A DNA stretch of 64,000 nucleotides from Anoplolepis gracilipes (lineage: Eukaryota > Arthropoda > Insecta > Hymenoptera > Formicidae), in NCBI RefSeq assembly GCF_047496725.1, contig NW_027328669.1, positions 1,204,501-1,268,500 of the forward strand, given 5' to 3'. The notes beneath the pieces are model-generated. The model was given only the letters and a program-made list of their open reading frames with translations, was not told the origin of the DNA and did not search any database. Every line of letters starts with the position of its first letter. The first letter of the stretch is position 1. Of the stretch, positions 12,805 through 24,499 are shown in pieces. A program made the position numbers and the translations under genes.

Positions 12805-12970
12805 TTATTTAATGTCCGATGTTTAACTGTTCTAAAAACATTCCTCTAATTCATATTGATATAATTTCTCTATTAATCTTTATCTATCAATTGTTTCAAA
12901 TGCTTGTTTAAGATCCATAAAAATTACTCTCACCATTTTTCCTTTAATATTAATTTCCATTCGTCAATAA
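12805..12970 (-). pseudogene. LINE reverse transcriptase fragment
   Basis: The minus-strand translation near 12935 contains VRVIFMDLKQAFETIDR, the block around the first catalytic Asp of jockey/R1-type LINE reverse transcriptases, followed by RLIEKLYQYE-like sequence. It is broken by stops on both sides and only ~160 bp is recognisable. Confidence 0.6.
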
Positions 12971-13110
12971 CGGTTTGAATCGGTTTTTCACGAATTCTAT
13001 TATTTAATGTCCGATTGTTTTTCTGTCATAATATCATTAAATTCAATATATTTAACTTTTTTACTACTAATTCTTTTTTAATTTTACTATTAATGCTTTC
13101 TCTACCAATG

Positions 13111-13543
13111 TTATACATTGTAGATAATAGATTACTTGTTTTAAATTATTTTAATGACTGTACTTATAATAGATAATTACAGAGTTTAATTTGTTAATTT
13201 TGTGTCACATATTTAAAAATTCATGTTATATAATACAAAGTTAAACTTAATTGAAACGGTATATTGAAATTTTAATGTAAAAACAAGAATTTTTAAATGT
13301 AAATTTTTATAGTAAAGCATTTATAAATTTTTATTATAATTAATTATTATTATAAATTAATTATTCTATTAATCTTTTGTTACTGATATACACATGATAC
13401 TTTTGCTTATGTATCTATCTATTTATATTTATATATCTATTTATATTTATTAATTTTTATATAAAACAGTAAATTATTTTTTATTTAAAAATATTTAAAG
13501 ACATTTTAATGTAAAAATTCGAATTCTTTGAGTTAAAATAAAT
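13111..13543 (+). repeat. Dispersed AT-rich repeat, copy 2
   Basis: Partner of 1757-2160 with the same order of blocks. The two copies are about 11.3 kb apart in direct orientation. Confidence 0.6.
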
Positions 13544-13639
13544 TATTTTCTACGCCCCAATTAGCAGATGTTTTTTAAAAATGTTTTTAAAAATTTTTGA
13601 AAAATGTTTTTAAAACCATTTTTAAAAACGTTAAAATAA

Positions 13640-14320
13640 TGGGCTAAGTCCCCTTTTATTCATTATAAAAATATTTATTTTAACATTTGTGTTCAGAATC
13701 CCCATAATTAATCCGCATAATTAATCAACAAGCATTTCAGTGGGTAATTAACTGCGCTTCAGGAGCCGAGAGCGCACGCACAAAGCTCTGACTCAGCGCG
13801 TACGCCACGAGCGCCCAATCGCAGGGCACTTATTCGCTATTGTTCGAGACGCGTTTTAACGGACTCAGAGCCTTGTTCAATAACAAACAAGCTCAACAGC
13901 TGATTGTGCCTTTCCAGAAGATTCTGACAACAACTCAATGATAAACAAAACAAGCAAAAACTGTCGGCGGATGTATCGTTACAATCGAGAAAGGTCGAAA
14001 ATCTTCTGGAAGGGCACAATCCAATAAAAGATCGACGCGAGAAGAGCACCGCTCATTTCTCGCTAAGTCTCGGTCTCGCACAGAGAAATAGTTGGTAATC
14101 ACTTCGCTAGCTCAAAAATCTTTTGGAATAGCTTTTCGGTGATACCACCACGTTACTCGCGTGGTGAGACAGGTGAGCTCTCGGGTATCCGCGTTCGATT
14201 CTCTCGCAGATCGCTCTCGGCGAAACTAGACTCGCGATCGGGTGCTTCGACAGCCCTAAGCCGACTACGCCGGTCGATATCTCGCTGAATTTTGAAAACT
14301 TTGTAAATAGTGTTTATTTG
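13640..14320. other. GC-richer island with inverted repeat
   Basis: A CG-rich patch in otherwise AT-rich DNA, with no long frame. At 13902-13923 and 14000-14021 there is a 22-bp inverted repeat (GATTGTGCC(T/C)TTCCAGAAGATT) with one mismatch and a 76-nt spacer. GACAGGTGAGC near 14172 resembles a splice donor. It could be a promoter or first exon, or part of a transposon; the flanks (13560-13640 and 14520-14640) are both rich in AAAACGTTT-like words. Confidence 0.35.
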
Positions 14321-14326
14321 AATTAA

Positions 14327-14515
14327 ATGGCTTTAGACTTTTACTACATTCTTTTCTACAGTGTCGTCGGTTTTACTGTCTTATTCTCGTTCGCAGTCCA
14401 CTCCTCGTCTCTCGATCCTAGACCGCTGTCGCTCACTATGGATCTTACAGCAATCCGCAATACCTCGCGCTCTTGCGAACAATTTGAAAAAATGTTTGAT
14501 AAATATTTATTTTAA
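14327..14515 (+). CDS. Short ORF with hydrophobic N-terminus
   Basis: 62 codons starting ATGGCTTTAGAC. Residues 5-25 are hydrophobic (YYILFYSVVGFTVLFSF), as in a signal peptide or membrane anchor, followed by a polar tail with one Cys. It begins directly after the CG-rich patch. No family recognised; it could be a small gene, a first exon or chance. Confidence 0.2.
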   Translation: MALDFYYILFYSVVGFTVLFSFAVHSSSLDPRPLSLTMDLTAIRNTSRSCEQFEKMFDKYLF

Positions 14516-14519
14516 AACA

Positions 14520-15465
14520 TTTGAATATATATTTTAATGTTTAAAAAACGTTTATTTATTATTAAAAAATTTTATTTAAAACGTTTTTTCAATAATTAAA
14601 AAATATATATTTTACGTTGAAAAAATATTCTTTTATAGGTTTATTCTATAATATAAATAAAATTTACCACTGATATACATAATAACTTAAATTTTTATTG
14701 TTCAACGCTAATACAGCTGAGCTTTGGTAGTAGTTATAAGCATAGTACCAATAAAATGATGCATTATACAATTGCATTGACAATACAAAATATAGACTAA
14801 TCCTATCAAATACGCAATATATGTGTTTTAAATTTTAAGTTAACGCAGTTTTTAAACGAAAAGAATAAAAAAGAAAGAAAATTAAAAATAAAATGGAGTA
14901 AGATATAAACGGATATAAAATTATGAAATGTTAACAATAATAAATATATATCTTAGCGCGAGAAACAAACTAATAAACATCATTTAACGAGTATTATTTA
15001 AATTATAAATTTGACGACGTGTTTCATAGGAAATCATTCTTTTTTTTTAATATAACAATACCCGTCAGAGAATAAAGCTGAACAAAGAGACAAAAAAAAA
15101 AGTAAAAGAAATACTCTACCAAAAGTGGCACTTATCTTTGATCACATACAACATCACCTGATGGAATAATCGTAATTCATCGTTATTTTTTGTCTTCATT
15201 ATACATTTTTCTTATTACTTCGAAAATACTTTATCTCCGTTATCTCCGCGTTACCTCCGTATCATCACTCCGTCTCATCTCCATTTGTAGAGCTAACATC
15301 GTTTGAAAGTTCATCATTGTTAATGTCTTGATGCCTGTTATTAAAAATACATCAATGTTAATAAACAACGTTAACAGATATAATAAATTTTATTCATGTA
15401 GGGACAGATATCTTGTCACATGAATTGAAATGCATATCGGGGCAATATATGAAAAATGTATATGT
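14520..15465. other. AT-rich interval, no gene seen
   Basis: AT-rich sequence without frames, RNA genes or repeats that I can support. Confidence 0.5.
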
Positions 15466-15523
15466 AATACACTGCCCGTCATTAATTCGTTCCATTCCCC
15501 TAACAACGAATGGAATGAATTAA

Positions 15524-16184
15524 CCCCTTGACTGGCATTAACGCCATATGGCGCGAAAAAATAATGTGCGCAGGATGGCATTGACGCCATATGACGCGCA
15601 CATTATTTTATTTTGTTCCTATTAATTGGATTTGAATGACGCTTGATTCTTAAGGGTTTTTTGGGTCGCTGAATACAATTTTGATATGAAAATTCAAAAT
15701 GGCTAATACAAAATGGCAGCCAAAATTTAAAAAAACTATAAATTATTAAATTTCTATCAAACTATTAAGGATTATTTCGGATTGCTGAATACATATTTAG
15801 GATCAAAATTAGAAGAAATATGATACCGGGAGACTGTAAAAATAATTATTAATTAATTTTGACTTTTTTAACGTTTTTGACATGTAAAAAAGTTTAATAA
15901 ATAGATTAAATTTTTAATTATCAATTTTTTATAGCTAAATTATTAGTCATAAAAAAGGAAGTAAATCATATTTTTTTAATCGTTAACATTTTTTTTTAAT
16001 TCGAAAACTAAAAAAAATTGAAGTTAAAATTTTATCACTGTAGCCTCCCCATGACGCACTCTAAAATCATGAAAACATGTTATTAACCAATACAGAAGAT
16101 GAAGAAAAACTTTCAGAATTGAACATTATTTATGTCTTGCTATTTTTGGCACAATTGGTGCTCATATTCGTGCCAGTCAAGGGG
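15524..16184. mobile_element. piggyBac-like MITE with TTAA target duplication
   Basis: Begins CCCCTTGACTGGCA and ends TGCCAGTCAAGGGG (perfect 14-bp inverted repeats) with TTAA at 15520-15523 and 16185-16188, the target duplication typical of piggyBac. Sub-terminal GCCATATGGCGC-like motifs repeat at 15542 and 15587. About 660 bp, no transposase; a 76-codon frame at its right end is not transposase-like. Confidence 0.75.
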
Positions 16185-16208
16185 TTAATGACGGGCAGTG
16201 TACATCCT

Positions 16209-16209
16209 C

Positions 16210-16252
<43 letters not shown>
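16209..16252. repeat. (TA)n microsatellite
   Basis: Run of alternating TA directly right of the piggyBac-like element and its outer inverted repeat. Confidence 0.95.
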
Positions 16253-16256
<4 letters not shown>

Positions 16257-16411
16257 ATATATATGTGCATAAATTCATGTATAATTCTCTATAATCTCTA
16301 CATGTAGAATCTATTTTCTTACAATTATTTTTATTTATGTATATGTATGCGTAGGTTACCCAAAATTACTAAAATATCTAATTATTTAACATATAACGTA
16401 TACTTACTTTT

Positions 16412-18431
16412 TTATACAAAAGCTGGCTTGAGCTAACCATGGTCCTGCTTTCCTACCAAATATCGTATCATTAATCATCGGAATTTCTTTAGCAATTGCT
16501 TCTGTAAAGAAATATAACAAAATTACAATCTATGAATAAATAGAATAATTCAAATTGTCAAAAGATATCATTTATACACTTAAGTTATTTTTATATTTAT
16601 ACATAGGCGTAATTGTATTTTTATTAAAAGAAATTTAATTGTAAATAATATAAACTTACCGACCATTATTTTCGATATTCGGCGTTTCAATAATTTTAAT
16701 TTATTTCCTCGTTGTCCTTTCCAATTAAAATGACTTGCCAGTTTATTATCTAAAACTATTCGAAGTACGGAATTCACTTGCTTCTGAAGTGATTCTTCCA
16801 TAATTCCTAAATGCAGAGCATCGACCTACAAATAAGTAAGTATGTAAAATTACAGTTAATATGAAGTATTTGAACAAAAAATGAAATATCTTACCACTTT
16901 CAAATGAAAACTGTCATTTTTTTAAATTTACGTTCAATTTTTTTTAAATTATTCAAATATTTTAATGGAAATTTGTTCAAAACTTGTGACGTAGATGGAT
17001 TTTCATTTTTAAGTTTTATATTTTCAGATTTTGTTATTATCTGTATTTCCAAAAAACTGTCTATGTTTTTGTTTATCTTACGCCAAAGAAATTTACACTA
17101 TGACATTTTAGCTAAAAATAAAAAGAGAATATTATTGAATTTGTTATAAATTAAATATTTTAATTTAACACTTCAGTATTAGTATAAAATGTATTGACTT
17201 ATAAGTTCAATTATATCTGCGCACGCGCATGTGTGTGTATGTGTGTGTGTGTGTAAATATTTATGTATTAATATAAGATTTTTATTAAGGCACATTACAT
17301 TCGAGAAGAATTATCCTTATCATATATATGTATACGTATATATGATAAGGATAATTCTTTTCGAATGTAATATGCCTTAATAAAAATCTTATATTAATAC
17401 ATAAATATTTTCAACAATTGCAACATACCACTAAAATAACAAATTGTATCTGTAAGAGATTCCAATGTCACTTCTCCTTCTAAAGTGTAAGCACAATTGT
17501 GGTTTAATTTCGATTGTATTTTACATCCGTTTGAGGAAACTTTTCAAAAACATATTCTTTTTGAAATATTAGATGTAGGTTGATGTGTTTCAATTAAAAA
17601 AGAATTTTCTTGTTAAACTTTTACTTTTTTAGATATTACGTAACTTTTGCTTGGTATTTCATTTACATCATGTGAGAAGAGTGACTCTTGTTCACTATTA
17701 TCCAATAAACGTGAATGAACACTTTATCTGTGTATAATGGCATTGCGCTATTTATTTTGTCAGGCAATAAGTGATTTGCTTGCGATAACTTGCTCATATT
17801 TGTTATTTTTGAAATTGGTGATAGTGGCGGTAACATTGACTGTACATGACGTCGTCTTTTTTTAACATTTTCTTTGTCTGACTCATAAAATTGTTTATTT
17901 GGTTTTTTTAATCATTTTCCTTTTCCTTTTTCTTCAATATCCAAATATAATTTGGTATTCGGATTTTTTGAAATTTTTACAAGCATTTTTATCCCTCTAT
18001 CATAGTTTTCTATAAAAGTCATGAATTTCAGTTATACCATAACAGGAAGAACGTGTAAAATATAAGAAAGGATAAACGAGAAATTATCTCCTAAAACTTA
18101 CCAATGTTTCCTTCTATCTTCTTGATGGAAAAACAATTCCACTCCAAATTAGGTTTTGTGCACTGTTTAACTAGTTTATGTATCGTTACTTGGTGTTCAT
18201 TCATTGAATACCAACTTAATGTACCACTGTTTGTAATCCATGAAGAAGGAATAAGATTGTTGAAACCTTCAACATCTTCTTCTACGTCAGTTTCAAAATA
18301 AACAATAGACCATTCTGTCATATCATTATCGATAATTTTTGCTTTTGTAACAGATATTGATGTTTTATCAATAATATCATCTTTTCGTTCTTTTTCCGAT
18401 TTGTTTCATTCACATTAATTTCGTTGTTCAT
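16412..18431 (-). pseudogene. DUF4806-like transposon-associated gene
   Basis: Minus-strand exons with good GT-AG borders. From 18431 down: a start exon whose readable part is MTEWSIVYFETDVEEDVEGF ... NLIPSSWITN, ending at a GGTAAGT donor near 18100. A middle exon lies at about 17430-17530 (CKIQSKLNHNCAY). The exon 16660-16825 reads VLRIVLDNKLASHFNWKGQ. The last exon, about 16412-16502, reads KEIPMINDTIFGRKAGPWLA. The arrangement and the VLDNKLASHFNWKG block recall DUF4806-type proteins that are multicopy in ant genomes. The first exon has a frame break near 18350 and the intron holds a palindromic element, so the gene is probably dead. Function of the family is unknown to me. It probably belongs to the same transposon as the gene at 19989-21886. 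Confidence 0.5.
17255..17410. mobile_element. 156-bp near-perfect palindrome
   Basis: Two ~76-bp arms, identical except for about two mismatches, meet at GTATAC|GTATA with almost no loop. The left arm follows a (GT)n stretch. It could be a tiny MITE or a hairpin-RNA source. It sits inside an intron of the DUF4806-like gene. Confidence 0.85.
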
Positions 18432-18507
18432 AGTAAACTGGAAAAACAAGAAAGATGAATATATTAAAATAATTAATAAAAAGGATCCATAATTAAATAA
18501 ATTAAAA

Positions 18508-18985
18508 TATAGTAATAAGACGTAAAAAAGAGCCGGTTATAACAGTGTAAATTGTAATTAAATAACTAAATAGATAGTTTATTGTTTAGTCAGAAAATCA
18601 TACATAACTTAAACTTAAAGTAATACATAAAGATCGTAAGGAAATTATTTATTTTTACACCTTTGCATATTATGCGGCTGAATTTGTTGTAATTTATTAT
18701 ATTTAATTCTTCATCCCGCCCTCTCCCTGCGCTGAAGAGGATTTGAATCAAGCCGAAACATTCGCATTATTGTAGACTATTTCCGTTACCTTAATTAATA
18801 TTACCGTTTTATTTATTCTTATTTTTATTTTTATTTGTTTCCTTACAACCTTTATGTATTACTTTAAATTTAAGTTATGTATGATTTTCTGACTAAACAA
18901 TAAACTATCTATTTAGTTATTTAATTACAATTTACACTGTTATATCCGGCTCCTTTTTTACGCCTTATTACTATATTTTAATGAA
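18508..18985. mobile_element. MITE with ~130-bp inverted repeats
   Basis: The left arm reads ATAGTAATAAGACGTAAAAA then GAGCCGG(T)TATAACAGTGT, and the complementary arm ends near 18975. The inverted repeats cover about 130 bp each, around a centre containing GCGGCTGAATTTGTTG and a C-rich patch. No coding capacity. It separates the DUF4806-like gene from the transposase-domain gene. Confidence 0.75.
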
Positions 18986-18989
18986 TATA

Positions 18990-19985
18990 TTGTATATAAT
19001 ATTTTATATAATTTAATATTATTTAATATTTTATATAAGAGCTTATTGATTATATAGTTTCTTGAATAGTATTTTGTAATACTATATTATATAATGAAAA
19101 AAACTAGAAGAATTATTATAACCGGTTCAGTAAAAAATGACCTATCAAATTTTGACATCTAATATTCAATCATAATTTATAATTTACACCAATTCAACAT
19201 TAATTAGAATTTTTGTTTAATGATAGTTGATTTGATGGTCATTTTTTCGCACATAGAAAAGCTTAAGCAGTAGAAATTAAAAGAATTTCATCTATACGGA
19301 ATTTTCAATGCTACTTAAGTTATTTCAAAATAGCTGCTTAAATTATATTCTCAGTTATGATTGATTGCTTTCCTTATGTCTTAAATCTTACTGCTTAAGT
19401 TTTTTATGTGCCCGGACTTTATTTCCATTGATAATTTATTAAGTATATTACTTTGATTAAGTATCACTTTTATCTCACAATCAAATATTTCTCATCATAT
19501 ACATATAACAAAATACCAGATATGAAAAGTAAGAATAGTGAAACAGTAGAATGTAAAAGTAGAGAAACATAAAATGAATAAAAAATAAAATATCTGAAGA
19601 TGTATATTACTTACCAAGTATCACAGTGTAAAATTGATGATACAACATAGCCGTTTTTGTATGGTATTTGTACATATTTTGTAGTAATTTCTGATAATGG
19701 CCATTTTTTAAGATTAGACACTTTATTTATTTTAAATACTCCTACGCAGGAACTCTCGGAATATTATAAAAATGATATATTATAAAAATTACATTTATTA
19801 AGGTGTATTATAAAAATTACATTTATTAATCAATTCTCTACCAATTACAATTGGAATCTGTAAAAGTCTAGAAATATCAATGTTTTTAATTTGAATAATA
19901 TTTTCATTAGCAGTACCACAACAGTTATTCGGACTTTGAGTTATTTTAAATTTTGCAAGAGCAACACAATGGTACTGACGCGTAC
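18990..19985. other. AT-rich interval, no gene seen
   Basis: AT-rich spacer between two decayed minus-strand genes. A loose inverted repeat is visible around 19135-19260 (AAAAAATGACC ... GGTCATTTTTT). Confidence 0.5.
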
Positions 19986-19988
19986 ACT

Positions 19989-21886
19989 CTAATAATACGG
20001 GACCGGTATTATGAGGATAACAAAATTTTGGAAATTTTCATTATTTTGATTTGACGAATAATTAGATTCAAATGACATTATTTCTTCAATTCGGCGACCA
20101 ATTTGTTCAAGCGGTTTACTACGTCCTCTAACTTTTCTCTTAATATTCTGCATGTAATTTTCAAAAGGAAATGCAGAAACCGTATGCAAAGAAAAATCTA
20201 ACTTATCAATAAAGTAATCTGCATCATCAGCTATATGAATATTGTTATGAAAATTGTGAGTAATAAAATTTTGATTGTACAATATTGCAGTCAACTGAAC
20301 AAAATGTTTCAAAAGACTTTTGGCAAATTGGCGAAGTTCTTGCTTTTTACAAAGAATTAGGTTTAATAATATTCTCATTACAAAATGAAATTCTAAAAAA
20401 TGAATATATTTCTGTTTATTTAAAACATGTTTGAGAACAATTGGCCCTATATATAAAAGAAATAATCGAAATTTTGTTCCTTTCCATCGTAAAACAGTGC
20501 ACAGCTTTCTAGGTTTTCTTGCAAATTCTACTGGAATACACTTTTGAAGTTTAACAAGAAGATTTGAAATCAATTCAATTTGAGCAACCGAAAGTCTATG
20601 AGGAATTGCTTCTTGGTACCACATATTCAATATCATTGAACGCATAACACCAAGACATTCTAATGCAAATAATCAAGAACAAAATCATATACAAAATTTA
20701 AACCCGCAATATTAGTAAGAGGAGTATTTTTACGGCGAAATTTCAAATCTTTCCATTGTAGAAAATCTTCACAAATGCGAGCAGGACTCTCTAAATCAAG
20801 GAAAATTCGTCGATTATCCGACGTAATATCACGAACAGTGCATCTAGTGTAGAAAAAAAAACCTGTATGTGATACTGTTCCCATTATGAAACTTTTTGCT
20901 GGAGCATCACAAACAAAGTAAATACCATCTAACCATAGTGTAATTTTTAAAATAAAGGCCATTATTTTTCAAATTGTTAATTTCTATAATAACATCTTCT
21001 AAATAATTTTCTAAATTTGCAGGTTTATCTTTACCATAATATATTCCTATAGGAAATACTTTGTTACGTAATTTTGGAACAGATACTACTGTACATAATA
21101 TAGGATATACTTGATCAGACGAACTCTTGAATAGAGGTAATCCATCAATGTTTATTAATTATTTAAAAGTACGGTTTCTAAATATTTAGGAGCAATTTTT
21201 AATAATTGTTTTTGCAATTCAATATGAATATAGTAGCCAGGCTGAACAACATTTTTACTTAATTTTGTTTTCAATAATGTTCATGCATTGATAGGGAACT
21301 TGGTTTCTGATTCATTGGCAAAACATTCATGATTTTCTTTCAAACCTTTCAGTAAATCTAAAACAGCTTCATGCGTTATATTATGTTTTAAAGCTCACTC
21401 ACGAAAAAATTTAAATATTTTGGAATTCTCAGAAATTGAATTTTCACTATATTCTGAATTAGATGGTGAATATGGGAGAAACGAAAGATCATTAGAGTCG
21501 ACATTTTCATGTAGAATATCATGTTCTCCATCGTTATTACAATGTTCAACATTATAGTTTTCAGAAGTATCAAAATAATGTTCATTTTCAGAGTACTCAA
21601 AACTTTCAGAATGATGAGAAAGTTCAGAATGTTGAGAAAGTTCAAAGTGATGAGAAAGTTCAGAATGACAAGAAATTTCAGAGTGATGAGAAAGTTCTGA
21701 TTCTTTCTAAAGATAAAGAAAATCTGGTATTTTGGAATTATTTCTTCTGGCAGAAGAATATGATTGCTGCGATTGGTCGAAATAAACTGAAGAACTGATT
21801 GAACTGAATTCTTCTACATCTTCAGCATTTAATCTACGTCTTTTTGCTTTCTTGCAAAGTTCATAAAACGGTATATCTTTAAGCAT
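19989..21886 (-). pseudogene. Transposase-domain-containing protein
   Basis: A minus-strand coding region starting at the ATG at 21886 (MLKDIPFYELCKKAKRR). It runs through a Ser/His/Glu-rich low-complexity stretch (SELSHHSE repeats, 21480-21720), a helical segment (FFREWALKHNITHEAVLDLL), the core INIDGLPLFKSSSDQVYPIL near 21150 and FPIGIYYGKDKPANLENYL, then FVCDAPAKSFIMG and TGFFFYTRCT (20660-20962). The C-terminal part (19989-20645) has EFARKPRKL, WKGTKFRLFLLYIGP and HNNIHIADD. This order is that of the transposase-domain proteins dispersed in ant genomes, related to the plant TNP2/En-Spm group. Frame changes near 21420, 20960 and 20655 and a stop near 21718 show it is broken. Companion of the DUF4806-like gene downstream. 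Confidence 0.65.
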
Positions 21887-22023
21887 ATTCTTGAATAAAT
21901 TAAAAGTATATTATTCCAGTAATTAGTATATGTTTTTCAGTGTTTCATTTTTTTGTTTAAATTTGGAACATAATAATGTCAAAGATAATAAACTATGTTA
22001 GACTTCCTCATATTAAAAAATAC

Positions 22024-22539
22024 TGTTGTGCCCGTGCCGTGAGGATAGGGTCCTCTGGGATATTCACCCAAAGAGTTGGAACTCAGGCAGCAAATGAATG
22101 CACTCCGTACTTTTAGTAAAAGAATATATTTCAATCATACTATTACACTTATCTTACACTACTGATGATTCGCGTATTCGGTCGTCGTGATGACGAACCG
22201 TGTCGGTAGATTACTTATTACGAGCGACCGCGATGGTTCTCGCGATCGGTTTATATATCGCTTTAATTTTGGGGGCGGAAGGATGAAGTTTTCCGGGTCA
22301 CGACGTGCTCCGTGCTTGGGTGTCGTAATGCTTACTCAGCTTGACCGTGACTTGCTTTCTTTTTGGTCACGTCTTATTTTTCTTTCTTAATCTTTCTATT
22401 TAATTCTTATTTAATTTTTTTATTTAATTCTTTTTAATGTTTTTTATTATTTACTTTGCTTGCTTAATTTTAGTTTTTTATTTCTTTATTTTATATATTT
22501 ACTTTTTCTCTTTTCAGGTAAGTGTGTCGGGTTACGACA
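22024..22539. mobile_element. Solo LTR, 516 bp, TSD ATAC
   Basis: Starts TGTTGTGCCCG and ends GGGTTACGACA, that is TG...CA ends, flanked by ATAC at 22020-22023 and 22540-22543. It is CG-richer than its surroundings and has no internal element, so it is a solo LTR left by recombination. It is not related by eye to the 2.49-kb LTR family. Probably Ty3/gypsy, from the 4-bp duplication. Confidence 0.75.
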
Positions 22540-22543
22540 ATAC

Positions 22544-23650
22544 ATATAAAAAATAAATATTTTAGTGATTATAGGAATAAATTTTTTTTATTTTGCAGAG
22601 ATTTTAAGTTTAACATACTATTTATTACCTTTTACATTATTTAAAATTTGAACATAAAATATGTATATAATATTTGAATATGAAATATAAAAAATGGTAA
22701 ATATATAAATTAGACTTACCAAATTATATAGAAGATTCCAACGTAGAGATTCTTCGTTGAGATAAATATCGTACAGATATATTCCATACAAAGAAAAAAA
22801 ACACATACACACTCTTCGATTGGAAAATTTCCTGTATTAAATAAATAATACTATTTAAAAAAATTTTGTTTATAACAAAATGTATGTAAATATATAAATG
22901 TATAAATGTTAAATATATAAATTTTAAATATATAATAAATATAAAATATATAAATGTTAAATATAAAGTGGATTTATCAAACTGTTAAACAATAGTTCAG
23001 TATTCACATAGAGACTTTTCGAGTAAAGATTTCACACATAGAGATCACTTGTAACATATATATTCCATATAAAGCAACTTACAAATTCTTTGATTGGGAA
23101 GTTTCCTATATAAAACAGATAAAAAAGACAGTTATTTAACTGTCACATAAAAAAAGCAAATTAGCACAATGAATTAGTACACTATAGTTGCATTCAGTGA
23201 AAAGAGCTGTGTTTTGTAAGTACTATAAAAATTGTGAATCTGTGATTAGCATATGCTTCTAATCTTGTCTATATTTAAGCGAAAAGTATACTAAACGCAG
23301 CCAATACAATGCGATTTATCATATGTTAAATTGTACTTCTGTGTAACTCCGGTTAGAGACCGAATATCGATCTAAGCACGGAAAAAAAAGTAGCTGCCGT
23401 AGCTAAAAACTGCGTGTAGTAACTAAGAGTCAGGTGTAAAATATGGACTGCTATCATTTTAGCTGCAATACTGATTTAATTTAGTTAAAAGAATTTAGCT
23501 ATCTGATACACGATGTTTAGCTACATGTAACACTACATCTAAAATATGTTCTGCTAAAAAGTATGTTAGAGATAGCTACACTAATTAGCAATAGATATCA
23601 AACAGATTTTGCTATGATTGAGAAAGGTTGTGGAAATATGGGATGCTATT
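22544..23650. other. AT-rich interval, no gene seen
   Basis: AT-rich. A stretch at 23380-23620 has several TAGCTA/GCTA-rich words (GTAGCT, TTTAGCTAC, TTAGCTGCA), suggesting a decayed repeat, but no unit could be defined. Confidence 0.4.
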
Positions 23651-23654
23651 AGGA

Positions 23655-23791
23655 GCTGCTATTCTATACATGATTACCGATAGTTATCGGTTCGGTACGT
23701 GTCGTTGTACATATTTTTTGACGTATCAAAAAACATTCGTAACGATACTTACTGAACTGTCAACTATCGGCACTCATGTAGAATAGCGGCC
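23655..23791. mobile_element. Small MITE
   Basis: The left end GCTGCTATTCTATACATGA...CCGATAGTT has an inverted partner AACTATCGG...TCATGTAGAATAGCGGC at the right; about 137 bp in all. Non-coding. Confidence 0.55.
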
Positions 23792-23941
23792 CTCATAGTA
23801 TACGTAGTTAACAACAGTTGTCAGTTTGATAATTGTTGTTGTGCATGTTTTTTAATATGTTAAGAAACATATGCAATAACATATTTACCGATAAATCTTG
23901 TTAATGCATATTCAGAATAGCATCTATTAAAATAAATAAAA

Positions 23942-23942
<1 letters not shown>

Positions 23943-23979
<37 letters not shown>
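23943..23979. repeat. (TA)n microsatellite
   Basis: Uninterrupted alternating TA. Confidence 0.95.
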
Positions 23980-23982
<3 letters not shown>

Positions 23983-24499
23983 TGAAAATATTGTTTATTT
24001 TTTTAAAGAAATATACTTTAAATATATAATTTCTTATAAGTATATTTTTTATATAATTTCTTATAAGTATATACTTTTTTTAATACACAAGTAAGCTCAA
24101 TATTATACGTAACATTATACATTCATCTTAAATATTGTATAAAATGCATATATGAAGTAAAAATGGAAACGTTAAAAAATTATATTTAATATATAATTTT
24201 ATAAAACAAAATTTTTTTAGCATTTCCATTATATATTTAGTATAAATATGTTTTTTATATAATACTGTTTATATTTTTCTGAAATTATAAAAATATTATA
24301 ACTAAATTATAACTGAAATACTTATAAACTGAAATATTACTGAATTAACTAAAATACTTATGACTCAAAAAAGAGGTATAGCACTTTTTTTACTATAAAA
24401 ATAAAATATTGCACAATTTTTTTGTGATACACAATAAAAACATATTCAGGATCAGGGTGTCATGAAAAATTTAAAATTAAACGTAATAATGTGAAATAA

